The position numbers were made by a program, and so were the translations under genes. A DNA stretch of 64,000 nt from Planctomycetota bacterium (GTDB taxonomy: Bacteria > Planctomycetota > Planctomycetia > Pirellulales > Thermoguttaceae), in the NCBI GenBank assembly GCA_029550925.1, contig JAKPGL010000130.1, positions 1-64,000 on the forward strand, given 5' to 3'. How positions within the stretch are numbered: position 1 is the first letter of the stretch; every line of letters starts with the position of its first letter. Shown here one piece after another: positions 26,614 to 35,599 of the stretch. Below the pieces are notes generated by a model. The model made no database searches and had not been told where the DNA came from. It saw only the letters and a list, made by a program, of their open reading frames with translations.

Positions 26614-27190
26614 TCCCATAATGCCCCTGGTCGGCCTTCTTCGTCGAACCCATCTCGGGAGAAGGTTTCCCATGCTCTTTGCGCTCTCTGCGGTAAGTAT
26701 TTCACCGCGGAGAACGCAGAGGGACGCAGAGAGTTTTGGTTTTGTTTATTTCTCGCTCCATTTTTCTTTCCTTCTCTGCGCTTCCTCCGCGATCTTTGCG
26801 CTTTCTGCGGTAAATGGATGATCGTCGCATCGACGATCATGCCGTCGTACACCCGAAGGCCGACCGGCTCCAAGCGGCGACAGACAATCTCCAAGATGCG
26901 TTTGCCCAACTCGTGCTCCTCCAACAAATGGCGGAACCGACAAATGGTGGTTTCATTCGGCGGCCTGTCCTGGCCAAGATCCAGCCCCAGAAACTCCCCC
27001 GCCGCATGACTGTCATGCATTTGGCCGTCTGTGGGTCGGACAGAGGGAACCAGATCAGCAGGAAGGAGAGTTTGAACATCCAGAGGAGCGGCTTCGTGGG
27101 TCGGCCCGGGCCGTTTTGTTTTGGGTAGTAAGGATCGACCAGGCGGATCAGCTCGGCCCAAGCCGTGTGCGGTTCGCTTGCAAAAACTCA
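26614..27190 (-). pseudogene. IS5-family transposase remnant, frameshifted and interrupted
   Basis: The N-terminus in one frame reads AWAELIRLVDPYYPKQNGPGRP then FKLSFLLIWFPLSDPQTAK; the protein continues in another frame as HDSHAAGEFLGLDLGQDRPP then NETTICRFRHLLEEHELG and VYDGMIVDATII. These are IS5-family DDE N-terminal motifs (first Asp in IVDATI). After ATIIHLP about 140 bp of palindromic DNA interrupts it. A further piece, GSTKKADQGHYGMEA, follows in a third frame and then fuses directly to the deoR tail. The C-terminal catalytic part is gone, so it is inactive. No terminal inverted repeats could be assigned. Confidence 0.85.
26680..26815. repeat. CTCTGCG/CCGCGG palindromic element inside the transposase
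   Basis: CTTTGCGCTCTCTGCGGTAAGTATTTCACCGCGGAGAACGCAGAGGGACGCAGAG and the mirrored TCTCTGCGCTTCCTCCGCGATCTTTGCGCTTTCTGCGGTAAA form an imperfect palindrome. It is a well-known type of dispersed bacterial repeat. A shorter relative is at about 45515-45600 (CTCTCTGCGGTGAGAACGAAAACATTTTACCGCGAGGGACGC). Confidence 0.7.
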
Positions 27191-27214
27191 TACGAGCGGG
27201 TAGGTTTGCGGCGT

Positions 27215-27321
27215 TGTAACGTCGGCTGTTAGCCGGCGATTACTCAGGCTAGACAGCCTAAGTTACGTAACGCCCGCTGTCTAGCGGGCGAATTGACTCA
27301 GGCTAGACAGCCTAAGTTACG
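27215..27321. repeat. REP-like palindrome cluster (copy 1)
   Basis: A string of modules: GTAACGTCGGCTGTTAGCCGGCG, ACTCAGGCTAGACAGCCTAAGTTACG, TAACGCCCGCTGTCTAGCGGGCG and again ACTCAGGCTAGACAGCCTAAGTTACG. Each is a short hairpin of the form stem-TGTTAG-type loop-stem. Related clusters lie at 45205-45360, 49109-49203 and 50611-50690. Confidence 0.85.
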
Positions 27322-27500
27322 CATTGTTCGAAGGACTTTCTAGGCATGGTTTACCCCTCTTTCCAGGGACGCCCCTCTGCATAATTCCTTTTCAAAAACT
27401 CCCTTAAGAAATCAATCTAAGTCTTGGTAGCCCAACAGGTTAGCAAAACTTTTCTTTTCTGAAAATTCCCCCTCGTACAATTTTTGGGAAATTTTGGGAA

Positions 27501-27655
27501 AATTTTTCTCCACCTGCTTGATAGCGCCAGGGAGGGGAGTGATTATACTATTCAAGATAGTGATGGGTGTTTTTTAGTCCTCATGGGCTTGGAAAGCTCC
27601 TTTAGCCTGTTTTCGAAGCCCACAAGGTAAAAACGGGAATTATTCAGAGATTCCC
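27501..27655 (+). promoter_or_regulatory. Conserved leader element, copy 1 (upstream of the GH106-like gene)
   Basis: Clearly homologous over about 150 bp to 58707-58856. Shared blocks: AATTTTTCTCCAC, GTGATTAT(A/G)CTA, TTTTTTAGTCCTC, and a hairpin TGGGCTT/AAGCCCA (27584/27616) followed by CACAAGGTAAAAAC. GATTATACT is a good -10; TTGATA lies 20 nt before it, a poor spacing, so the -35 is not certain. The hairpin would sit in the 5' leader, 120 nt before the start codon. The rest of 27192-27742 contains the REP-like cluster and A/T-rich DNA without a gene. Confidence 0.65.
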
Positions 27656-27742
27656 TATTATTATTGGAATGATCGTCGCAGCGGAGAGCGGACGATTTCG
27701 AGACCGCCCACACACGGATTACCAGCCATTGGGAGATTTGCG

Positions 27743-30355
27743 ATGCAGGTCCCGTTGTTTCGGCTCAGGTGGATGGCTCCCGCCGTCGTGTTGATCAACG
27801 TGGTTGCGGGGTTTCGTGGCCTGGAGGCGGGCGCGGCCGATTCCTCGACGGCGGCCCCGTGGCCCTTTGCCGTCACCGCGGGCCAGCGGCCCGGTACTTA
27901 TTGGTGGTGCCCGGGCAGCGCCTTTTCCATAGAGGACATCGACTGGAATTTGAAGCAGCTTCACGATGCAGGCTTCGGATTTGTACACGTCGTCCCCATC
28001 TACGGTGCGAAAGGGGCCGAGGCGCAAGCGATTCCCTACCTCTCGCCTCGCTGGATGGAGATGTTCGAGCACATCGTCCGCCGCGCCAAATCGCTGGGCA
28101 TGTTCGTGGACATGACCACTGGTACGGGCTGGTGTTTCGGCGGGCCGAACCTTCCCAACTGGGCGATTGACGTCAAGGCCTGCTACGAGGCCAAGTCCAG
28201 AACCGTCCGCTTGGCGCCCGCCGCACGCGTCAAGCGGGCGGCGCCGGGCGGCGAAGGCCCCATGATCAACCCCTTTTCCCCGCGCGCCATGAACCTCTAT
28301 CTGGAGCGGTTTTCTGCGGCCTTCGACGCCTTTCCCAACGCGCGGCCCCGAGCGCAGTATCACGACTCGTTCGAGTATCGGGGCGATTGGTCCGAAGAGT
28401 TGTTCGACGAGTTTCAGTCTCGCATGGGATATGACCTGCGGGAGTATTTGCCGCTGTTTTTCGACGATTCCCGTGGGGATGACGAATCCCGCGCCAGGCT
28501 GAAATACGACTATCGCCGCGTCTTGGCCGAGCTGCACTGGGAGTCCATCCGCCGCTGGTCGGCTTGGGCGCATGATCGCGGGATGCTGACGCGGAACCAG
28601 GCCCATGGCGCCCCCGCCAATTTGTTGGATCTGTATGCCGCGAGCGACATCCCCGATATGGAAATGTTCGGCGCCTCGGAGTTTCCGATCCCCGGCTTCC
28701 GACGCGATCCGGCGATGGTACGCTCCAGCGACGACGACGCTCGGATCTGTATGTTGGCGTCGTCGGCTACCCACGTAGCCCATCCGCCGGGCAAACAGTT
28801 GGTCGGTGCGGAAACGTGTACGTGGCTGCGGGAACACTGGCACACCAGCCTGGCTCACATCAAATTGCAAATCGATTTGTTTTTCCTGACAGGGGCCAAT
28901 CAACTGCTGTTTCACGGCACGTGCTACTCGCCCCGGGACGTCCCTTGGCCTGGCTGGTTCTTCTACGCCTCGATCAAAATGGATTGGCGAAACGCCTTTT
29001 GGCGCGACGTACCCGTCCTCACGCAATACGTGGCCCGCTGCCAGTCGGTCCTCCAAGCCGGTCAACACGCCAACGAGGTCCTGTTGTACTGGCCGATCCA
29101 CGATTTGTGGATGGATGCCTGCGGGACGACGATTCCCCTGACGGTACACCGCCGCGAGTGGATGGCAAACCAACCGGTGGGCGAAACGGCGAACTTCTTC
29201 CTGCGTCGCGGATTCGCCTTTGACTTCATCTCCGACCGCATGGTGGCGGAATCGGCGGTGCGGGACGGCATGATCATAACGCCGGGGGGGGCGTATCGGG
29301 CGTTGGTTGTGCCCCCCTGCCGATACATGCCGGAGGAAACCTTCACCCGATTGACCGAACTGGCGCAGGCGGGAGCAGCGATCATTTTCCAACGGCGGTT
29401 GCCCGACGATGTGCCGGGACGCGCCGACTTGGCCCGCCGACGCACACGATTCATCGAACAGCGGGCCATGGCCAAGCAAAACGGGGTGATCCTCACGGAT
29501 GACATCGAACGGGCCCTCACCGCGGCACAAGCAGTGCGGGAACCGATGGTCGATCGCGGCTTGCGATTCGTTCGCCGGAAGGTTGATGCGGATACGTGGT
29601 ACTTCATCGCCAACCATACGGCCGAGGTCGTGGACGATTGGATCGTTCTTGGCTCGCCGTGTTCCGAGGCCGCCCGATTCGATGCCATGACCGGTGCATC
29701 GGGACGTCTGCCCGTCCGCAAGCGAGATGGACGGACCGAGGTCTATCTGCGTCTCGAACCGGGGCAGACAACGTTCGTCCGTACCGGCGCTGACGCGGCG
29801 ATGCCGCCGTGGCGACACTTCCGCCCTTGTGGAGAACCGGTCGTTCTGAGCGGAACGTGGTCGGTGGAATTCATCGAGGGAGGGCCGGTGTTACCCGCCG
29901 CGTATCGAACCGGCAAACTTGCCTCGTGGACGGAGGCCCCCGACGTCGCAGCCCAGGCCTTTGCCGGAACCGCCCGTTACGTGCTGGAATTCCCAGCCCC
30001 GCCCATGCGTGCCGACGCATGGTTGCTGGATTTGGGCGACGTGCGCCACAGCGCCAGGGTTCGCCTCAATGGACGAGATTTGGGCACGCTGGTCGCCCTG
30101 CCTTTTTCCGTGCTTTTAGACCACGCCGTCCAAAAGGGCAGAAACCGCCTAGAAATCGAGGTTACGAATCTCTCGGCCAACCGCATCCGTGACCTGGACC
30201 TGCGAAACGTGGATTGGAAAATCATGAAAGACATCAACATCGTCAACGTCCATTATCAGGCGTTCGATGCATCGCACTGGCCGATCGAGCCGTCGGGATT
30301 GTTGGGTCCGGTGCGGCTCGTCCCGCTGGAGGTCTTTGACCCCGCGGCGAAGTAG
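27743..30355 (+). CDS. GH106-like alpha-L-rhamnosidase, secreted
   Basis: 870 aa. A signal peptide precedes AADSSTAAPW. The N-terminal barrel starts GTYWWCPGSAFSIEDIDWNLKQLHDAGFG, like the W-W-x-G-x(4)-x-I-x-x-D/E-L-x-x-M/H-x-x-A-G opening of GH106 enzymes; MDLTTGTGW-like FVDMTTGTGWCFGGP and SFEYRGDWSEELFDEF follow. The C-terminus (YVLEFPAPP to RLNGRDLGTLVALPFSVLL and NRLEIEVTNL) is the GH2-like sandwich usual for this family. It probably cleaves rhamnose from rhamnose-containing polysaccharides outside the cell. The gene lies inside island 1 and appears more GC-rich in third positions than its neighbours, which fits acquisition. Confidence 0.8.
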   Translation: MQVPLFRLRWMAPAVVLINVVAGFRGLEAGAADSSTAAPWPFAVTAGQRPGTYWWCPGSAFSIEDIDWNLKQLHDAGFGFVHVVPIYGAKGAEAQAIPYLSPRWMEMFEHIVRRAKSLGMFVDMTTGTGWCFGGPNLPNWAIDVKACYEAKSRTVRLAPAARVKRAAPGGEGPMINPFSPRAMNLYLERFSAAFDAFPNARPRAQYHDSFEYRGDWSEELFDEFQSRMGYDLREYLPLFFDDSRGDDESRARLKYDYRRVLAELHWESIRRWSAWAHDRGMLTRNQAHGAPANLLDLYAASDIPDMEMFGASEFPIPGFRRDPAMVRSSDDDARICMLASSATHVAHPPGKQLVGAETCTWLREHWHTSLAHIKLQIDLFFLTGANQLLFHGTCYSPRDVPWPGWFFYASIKMDWRNAFWRDVPVLTQYVARCQSVLQAGQHANEVLLYWPIHDLWMDACGTTIPLTVHRREWMANQPVGETANFFLRRGFAFDFISDRMVAESAVRDGMIITPGGAYRALVVPPCRYMPEETFTRLTELAQAGAAIIFQRRLPDDVPGRADLARRRTRFIEQRAMAKQNGVILTDDIERALTAAQAVREPMVDRGLRFVRRKVDADTWYFIANHTAEVVDDWIVLGSPCSEAARFDAMTGASGRLPVRKRDGRTEVYLRLEPGQTTFVRTGADAAMPPWRHFRPCGEPVVLSGTWSVEFIEGGPVLPAAYRTGKLASWTEAPDVAAQAFAGTARYVLEFPAPPMRADAWLLDLGDVRHSARVRLNGRDLGTLVALPFSVLLDHAVQKGRNRLEIEVTNLSANRIRDLDLRNVDWKIMKDINIVNVHYQAFDASHWPIEPSGLLGPVRLVPLEVFDPAAK

Positions 30356-30722
30356 CCGGACATTGCGAGGTCCGGACGGTCGTTTCCACCGCCTCTTCGG
30401 TGCGCCGACGTTCTTTCGATTGGGCTTCCTGGTCTTTGGTGAGCCGATGCTGCCGCTTCTTCGACTCAACGCACTCAACGGCCATCAACTAACGCGCCGC
30501 ATCCTGCTGCGATTCGACGGGCTTCTTGTCCGGGATCGCCAGGGCGACCCCATTGCGGTATTGTTGTGGCGTATCGCTGTGCTTGGAAGTATTGGCGTCG
30601 CCGCCTCGCATTGTTGGCCCGACGGCTTCCCAGCAAACTTCAACGGCAGGTAACCACCCAGGAAACAGGAATCCTTATCCGCCAATTCCTCCGACGAAGC
30701 CGTCCAGACTATCACCTCTGCC
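30356..30722. other. Degraded sequence after the GH106 gene
   Basis: No intact gene. The minus strand contains protein-like pieces in different frames: KAEVIVWTASSEELADKDSC near 30.7-30.6 kb and KKDPNVTKLIEDAEQEVARD then PDTIRQWIDARTT near 30.85-30.75 kb. These may be parts of one broken minus-strand gene running from about 30.9 to 30.5 kb. I do not recognise the family. Confidence 0.4.
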
Positions 30723-31283
30723 TTGCCGGCCAGCCGTTGTTCGAGCATCTATCCACTGGCGGATGGTGTCCGGGTCGCGGGCTACTTCCTGCTCCGCATC
30801 TTCGATCAGCTTGGTAACGTTCGGGTCTTTCTTGAAACAGTATCGCACCCCACCGGAGTGCAGGGAAAGGCACCAGTTCCAAAGCTTCCCCTGCACCGCC
30901 GCGGCTGGTATATGGGCTATTGGCGGGACGGCAACACCGGCTACGATAACGGGCTTCGGGATATTGCCAGCAAAACGGATCGGAAGGAGCGGATACAGAA
31001 ACTTGCGGATTGGGCCAAGCTTCTATGGCGGGAAGCGGAAGAGGCTGGTTACGTGGTGGCCCTGTGGCATCCGGAGATTCTGCTCGACGAGGTGAAGGCC
31101 GCCTGGTCCCCAGTTTATGAAATTATAGCCCGCACACCGGAAGAGGCAGAGCAGCAATTGCCGGAACCATGGAAGACGTTTTTGGCGGAATACATTCCGC
31201 CGAACCAGCCGCCGCCCCAGTTAGCTCCCTCCAACGCTACGCAAGAGTTTATCAGCGAATTGCAGAAAAAGATGAAAAAATAG
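30723..31283 (+). CDS. Chimeric ORF ending in the LolA-like C-terminus
   Basis: 186 aa as called. The middle GWYMGYWRDGNTGYDNGLRDI and GYVVALWHPEILLDEVKAAW are protein-like but of unknown family. The upstream 50 codons overlap minus-strand remnants and may not be real. The last residues PPPQLAPSNATQEFISELQKKMKK are identical to the C-terminus of the LolA-like protein at 25271-26323. The junction falls at the start of the direct repeat (31206), so the fusion is a product of island insertion. Expression is uncertain. Confidence 0.5.
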   Translation: MPASRCSSIYPLADGVRVAGYFLLRIFDQLGNVRVFLETVSHPTGVQGKAPVPKLPLHRRGWYMGYWRDGNTGYDNGLRDIASKTDRKERIQKLADWAKLLWREAEEAGYVVALWHPEILLDEVKAAWSPVYEIIARTPEEAEQQLPEPWKTFLAEYIPPNQPPPQLAPSNATQEFISELQKKMKK

Positions 31284-31576
31284 GGTAACACTTTAGCCGA
31301 ATGCAGTCCTTTCGTAACATTTCAGCCGTATGCAGTACCTTCGCATTCCCGCGCAAGTGGGAATCCGGTCAGTGAAACAGTCAACAACAGGATTGCCGCT
31401 TACGCAGCAGGAACCATCTAAGGGCTTTCTATCACAAAATGGGGTCTCCCCAAAATGGATCTTCTTTCATTCGGCTGAAATATCACGAGCCTTTTCGCAG
31501 AGTCTTTCGACCTCCGTGGGTGCTTAACGGATCTCTCCGATCAGAATCTGCACACCCAGTTTACGCAGGGCTTCCA
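31206..31576. repeat. Right direct repeat of island 1 (371 bp)
   Basis: Partner of 26246-26613. It contains the LolA-like tail fused to the chimeric ORF, a second copy of the MITE-like element (31285-31483, here with a clear GTAACACTTTAGCCGAATGCAGTCC end) and the 3' end of the intact deoR-type gene. Differences from the left copy include small indels such as TTACGCAGCAGG versus TTCAGG. Confidence 0.9.
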
Positions 31577-32309
31577 GAAAGCGGGGATCGGTGCGGTTAT
31601 CGGTGATCAGACCGGCCCATTGGGTCAGCCGACCATACCGGCGCAAGCCCCGTCGGCCAAACTTGGAGTTATCGGCGGCGATATACACCCGGTCGGCCGA
31701 GGCCGCCATCCTCAGCAACGTATCCGTCGTATCGGGCGGATTGGTATATACATATCCTTTTTCGTCGATAGCGTCGGCTCCCAGGATGGCAACTTCGGCA
31801 TGGAGGTCGGCCAAGTTCATCTCGGTAATCGCACCGGACAGATCCGGACAGTGGGGCCGAAGATAGCCGCCCGGCAATAACACCTCGATGCCCGGCTCAT
31901 GTTGGAGTTCTCCGGCGGCCGGTAGCGAGGTGGTAATTACCGTCAGGCCCGTTCGGCCCCGCAGATGCCGGGCAATGGCCAACGTAGTGGTGCTCCCGTC
32001 CAACATCACACTGGAACAATTCTGCAGTATTTCCACCGCCGCCCGGGCAATGGCCTCCTTGGCCGGCAGGTTCAATCGCACCTTTTTCAAAAAATCAAAC
32101 TCAAAGACCGTGCGGTACCCAAGGGTGGCCCCGCCGTGGGTACGCACGATCTGGCCCTGCTGCTCTAGAGCTTGAAGGTCTCGGCGGATGGTCATAGAGC
32201 TAACGCCCAGCGTCTGGCTGAGTTCTTCCACGCTGCACTCGCCTCCCTGGGCGATCAGTTCGCAGATTCTCCGTTGCCGGGCGTGGATTCGAGAAAAGGA
32301 CTTGTTCAT
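31524..32309 (-). CDS. DeoR/GlpR-family transcriptional regulator
   Basis: 261 aa. The N-terminal winged helix-turn-helix has RIHARQRRICELIAQGG and CSVEELSQTLGVSSMTIRRDLQALEQQGQI, followed by RTHGGA, all typical of the family. The C-terminal sugar-phosphate sensor domain has AIARAAVEILQNCSSVMLDGSTTTLAIARHL and later LGADAIDEKGYVYTNPPDT. These regulators usually repress sugar-metabolism genes and are induced by a phosphorylated sugar. It is divergent from the PEP-CTERM gene at 32608, whose promoter carries a fitting inverted repeat. Its 3' end is duplicated at 26561-26613. Confidence 0.92.
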   Translation of the reverse strand: MNKSFSRIHARQRRICELIAQGGECSVEELSQTLGVSSMTIRRDLQALEQQGQIVRTHGGATLGYRTVFEFDFLKKVRLNLPAKEAIARAAVEILQNCSSVMLDGSTTTLAIARHLRGRTGLTVITTSLPAAGELQHEPGIEVLLPGGYLRPHCPDLSGAITEMNLADLHAEVAILGADAIDEKGYVYTNPPDTTDTLLRMAASADRVYIAADNSKFGRRGLRRYGRLTQWAGLITDNRTDPRFLEALRKLGVQILIGEIR

Positions 32310-32447
32310 ACCAGACCTATCTCCCCGGTTTGGGCGGCAAAATGAACATGGAAAATGTTTATATAATCACAATCTACACAACCCCATTTCTCTCGTCAAT
32401 CGAGGGATTTTTCTGCACTATTCCCCCCTCGCCTATCCGCAAAATTC

Positions 32448-32481
32448 TTGACGTTCGTGTTTGACCTTGTTAAAATCGAAC
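32448..32481 (+). promoter_or_regulatory. Promoter with overlapping inverted-repeat operator
   Basis: -35 TTGACG (32448-32453), a 17-nt spacer and -10 TAAAAT (32471-32476) form a good sigma-70 promoter for the PEP-CTERM gene. GTTCGTGTTT (32453-32462) and AAAATCGAAC (32472-32481) form an inverted repeat with 8 of 10 positions paired, spanning the spacer and -10 box. TTCG half-sites are typical of GlpR/DeoR-type operators, and a DeoR-type gene lies divergently next to it. On the other side, AACATGGAAAATGTT at about 32346 may be a second site near the deoR promoter. Confidence 0.55.
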
Positions 32482-32607
32482 ACAGTAAAATAGTCAGTGG
32501 AGGTCGAGGTCTATGGGAGTTCTACGGTGAGGTTCTCCAAAGACCACGACCATAGCGACCCACAACGCCTTTTCTTTTATCCTTTTGTCCGAGGGGAGGT
32601 CTGTGCC

Positions 32608-34350
32608 ATGTCCAGTCGCACCGTGTGGATCGGCTTAGGGGTTATTGGGTTTCTGCTGGTCGGAAGCACTGGTCTAGAGGCGGCGGTCATGTACCGGGAT
32701 GCGGTCCTGAGTACCAATCCGGTCATCTATTGGCCGTTAGATGAGACTGGCGGCCCGCCTTATCCGACGGCCGTAGATATTGCCCCAGCAGGCGGGGCCA
32801 ACGACGCCACTTACCTGAAGCATTCCGACCCCAATAGTGTGTTGACGTTAGGCCAGGCAGGGCCTCAACCTACCGATGGCTTTTTGTACATGCCATCAGA
32901 TAACCGCGCCCCCTACGCCAATCACCCGATGACCGACCGAGGAGGCGCCGGCACCCTCTATCCATCACTTTACACCTCCGCCGGCGTCGGCCCAACCGCC
33001 TACAGCGTCCAGGTCTGGTTCAAACAAGAGTCCCTCTCCACAGAATACCCTACCTATGTCTTTGGTCGGGCTAGTGGAATCGCTGGAGATGATACCTATA
33101 CTCGAGATTGCATCGGCATCGGCTCCGGCAAATATGGGACCTCGGCCAAGAAGATATTTTTCTGGGACGGCAGTACGGTGGTTAATAGCACCAGTCCCCA
33201 GTCGGTGGAAGCAGGCAAATGGTATCATCTTGTTTACATTCGGAATGGAGATTCTTTTACCACGTATCTAAACGGCAAACCGGCCCTCTCCGGCACGGTG
33301 ACCTGGCGAGGTGGCAACGGCGAGCGCCTGGGCATCGGCATGCGAGCAGATAAAACAGAACCTCTCCTGAGCATTCGCGGCTGGTATGACGAGGCGGCCG
33401 TCTGGAGCCGGGCGCTGACGGAGCAAGAAGTCCGTTCTCTGTACTTGACGGCTTTTCCGCCGTATCCGGCCGCTGTTTTGGCAAGCAATCCGGCCGCTTA
33501 TTGGCGGCTTAATGAAGTGGTAGGCGATAATTTGGCCTACGACATTAGCGGCAACGGCCGGGACCAAACCCTGGGCAACGGGCAATCGCCCAATGTAACC
33601 CGCACAGGATTGCCGCCGGATGTCGGCCCCCGGCCAACGGATACCGCCCGAAACGGCGCCCGCCTAGGCGGCTTTGAACCGACCAACTACGCCCCTACCA
33701 TCCCCATTGGGAAAACAGGATATACCGATAACGATTATGCTTTGGTGGTGCATTCCACCTCGCCGGTGGTGGTGCCGGACACCCAGTACACGGTCGAAGC
33801 CTGGATTCGGCCCTCCAATACGACCAATTACGGGCTGGTGGGCTACATCTTCCATCGGCGGGATTTTGACGGCTCCGGCGGGTTCGGCGACGCCCTGGGC
33901 ATGGGCGGCACGTACAATACCCCACCGAACAATCATCCTGCCGGTGCTCTGTTCTACTATAATGGAACTAAAAGCACCTGGGCACAAAATCCCACCATCC
34001 TGCAGCCTGACCAATGGTATCATGTGGCCTTTGTTCGGGAGGGAGACATCGTCCGGGTGTATTTGGATGGACAGTTGGAGTTCACGGTCAACTCGCCTCT
34101 TCCCGGCGGGGTAAACTTTGATCAAGGCACCTGGGTCTTCGGCGGCCGGAGCGACACCAGTTTGCCCCAAAATGATCATCTCAAATGGCCGGGCAATATC
34201 GACGAAGTGGCCATCTATGGTCGGGCCTTGAGCCAGGCGGAAATCTTCGCCCATTTCAACGCCGCTTTGGTACCGGAACCAAGCAGTTGGCTGCTGCTGG
34301 CCCTGGGCGCCTTGGCGATGGTTGGCCTCCGCATTCGGAAGAACCGATAA
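32608..34350 (+). CDS. PEP-CTERM protein with two LamG-like domains
   Basis: 580 aa from the ATG preceded by GAGGGGAGG; the ORF track begins 37 codons too early. A signal peptide ends near GLEAA. Two concanavalin-like LamG_3 domains follow, each opened by a repeated NPVIYWPLDETGG and NPAAYWRLNEVVG, with YSVQVWFKQES/YTVEAWIRPSN and IDEVAIYGRALSQAEI. The C-terminus VPEPSSWLLLALGALAMVGLRIRKNR is a PEP-CTERM sorting signal (motif, hydrophobic span, basic end), so it should be processed by an exosortase. It probably binds carbohydrate at the cell surface. Confidence 0.92.
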   Translation: MSSRTVWIGLGVIGFLLVGSTGLEAAVMYRDAVLSTNPVIYWPLDETGGPPYPTAVDIAPAGGANDATYLKHSDPNSVLTLGQAGPQPTDGFLYMPSDNRAPYANHPMTDRGGAGTLYPSLYTSAGVGPTAYSVQVWFKQESLSTEYPTYVFGRASGIAGDDTYTRDCIGIGSGKYGTSAKKIFFWDGSTVVNSTSPQSVEAGKWYHLVYIRNGDSFTTYLNGKPALSGTVTWRGGNGERLGIGMRADKTEPLLSIRGWYDEAAVWSRALTEQEVRSLYLTAFPPYPAAVLASNPAAYWRLNEVVGDNLAYDISGNGRDQTLGNGQSPNVTRTGLPPDVGPRPTDTARNGARLGGFEPTNYAPTIPIGKTGYTDNDYALVVHSTSPVVVPDTQYTVEAWIRPSNTTNYGLVGYIFHRRDFDGSGGFGDALGMGGTYNTPPNNHPAGALFYYNGTKSTWAQNPTILQPDQWYHVAFVREGDIVRVYLDGQLEFTVNSPLPGGVNFDQGTWVFGGRSDTSLPQNDHLKWPGNIDEVAIYGRALSQAEIFAHFNAALVPEPSSWLLLALGALAMVGLRIRKNR

Positions 34351-34412
34351 GGAGGGAGTTTTCGGTTGGTCTTTTCTGGTCTTTTCGAGCCGCTTTCACG
34401 GAGGGGATCCCT

Positions 34413-35441
34413 ATGGCGGAATGCCGCACCGATCAAAGCAGTGCGTCCAAATCACCGAGCGGCGTCTTCTGCCCAACGCTACACGGTTTCACCTTAGTGG
34501 AACTTTTGGTCGTGATTGCCATTATTGGCATTTTGATCGCCCTGCTACTACCGGCGGTGCAGGCGGCCCGGGAAGCAGCCCGCCGGATGCAGTGCACCAA
34601 TAACCTCAAGCAACTGATGCTGGGCATGCACAATTACCACGCCGCCCACAACGTGTTTCCGCCCGGCTCGTTGGCTTATGATCCCAATAATCGGGCCACT
34701 TGGGGCAGGACCGCCGTCCACCATTGGACTATGTTCATCTGGCCTTATGTAGAATTAACCAGCTTGGCCCAGACCTATAACTGGAGCGTCGGCTTCCGAG
34801 GCCCGGACTGCGATAATGTGAACGGTAAAATCTTTCGCACCGCGATTCCGCTCTATCAATGTCCGTCGGATCGGCCGGGTGTGTTTGGCAACGAATCGCC
34901 GTTGCCGAGCGATGGCTACACCCGCTCCAATTACGTTGCCTGCCATAGTCCCGACGGCTCCATGATGGAAAAAGGCATCACTAACTTCGACAAATCCTGC
35001 AACGACGCCAATAACCCGGCCACCAAACGGGCCCTTTTCAACTGGAACGTCTTCCGCGGCATTCGGGATGTCATTGACGGCACGTCGAATACGGTGGCCC
35101 TGAGCGAAGTGATTGCCGGGCCGAGCGGATCGGCCGACCTACGCGGACTGTGGGTCTCGGATTTGGGCATCGGCTACAGCCACCTGCGCACGCCGAACTC
35201 ACCGGTGCCCGATCAACTGCTCGGAGGCCGATACTGCGACTCTAGCAAGCGCAAAGCCCCCTGTGTGGGCAATTCGCCCTGTTGGAGTACGGTCATCTAT
35301 GCAGCCCGGAGTTATCATCCGGGCGGGGTGAATGCCGCACTGGCCGACGGAAGCGTCCGCTTTTTCAGCGATTCGATCAATGCGGCCGTTTGGATCGGTC
35401 TGGCCAGCATCGACGGTATGGAAGTCGTCTCGGCCGAATAG
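34413..35441 (+). CDS. DUF1559 prepilin-like protein
   Basis: 342 aa from the ATG at 34413 (GGAGGGG upstream); the ORF track adds unsupported N-terminal residues. The type IV pilin-like leader HGFTLVELLVVIAIIGILIALLLPAVQAAREAARR is followed by CTNNLKQLMLGMHNYH, the DUF1559 signature. C-terminal H-x-G-G-V-N-A-A-L-A-D-G-S-V (HPGGVNAALADGSVRF) is the usual DUF1559 end motif. Members are exported by a type II secretion-like pathway; large families are typical of planctomycetes. A lipoprotein gene follows, as usual. Confidence 0.95.
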   Translation: MAECRTDQSSASKSPSGVFCPTLHGFTLVELLVVIAIIGILIALLLPAVQAAREAARRMQCTNNLKQLMLGMHNYHAAHNVFPPGSLAYDPNNRATWGRTAVHHWTMFIWPYVELTSLAQTYNWSVGFRGPDCDNVNGKIFRTAIPLYQCPSDRPGVFGNESPLPSDGYTRSNYVACHSPDGSMMEKGITNFDKSCNDANNPATKRALFNWNVFRGIRDVIDGTSNTVALSEVIAGPSGSADLRGLWVSDLGIGYSHLRTPNSPVPDQLLGGRYCDSSKRKAPCVGNSPCWSTVIYAARSYHPGGVNAALADGSVRFFSDSINAAVWIGLASIDGMEVVSAE

Positions 35442-35599
35442 CGCCGAGTGGAAAGCAGCCCAGCGTAAGAGTACGGTCTGTAGGGCCGGGGCAGTGCCCC
35501 GGCCGGATTGCCACATGGGAAGCGTCCCATTGGCCAGGTAGGCAGAGCCTACGCCCTACCTTCCAGGGTGGACTTCCCGTCGGTATTCGGGAGAGTCAA

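Noticed and set aside
27215-27321. Possible CRISPR array in the repeated modules
   Set aside because: Units are palindromes of different lengths without regular spacers, and no cas genes are near.
27719-29818. 699-aa minus-strand ORF
   Set aside because: It is opposite the GH106-like gene over its full length; the sequence has no domain features and is a high-GC shadow frame.
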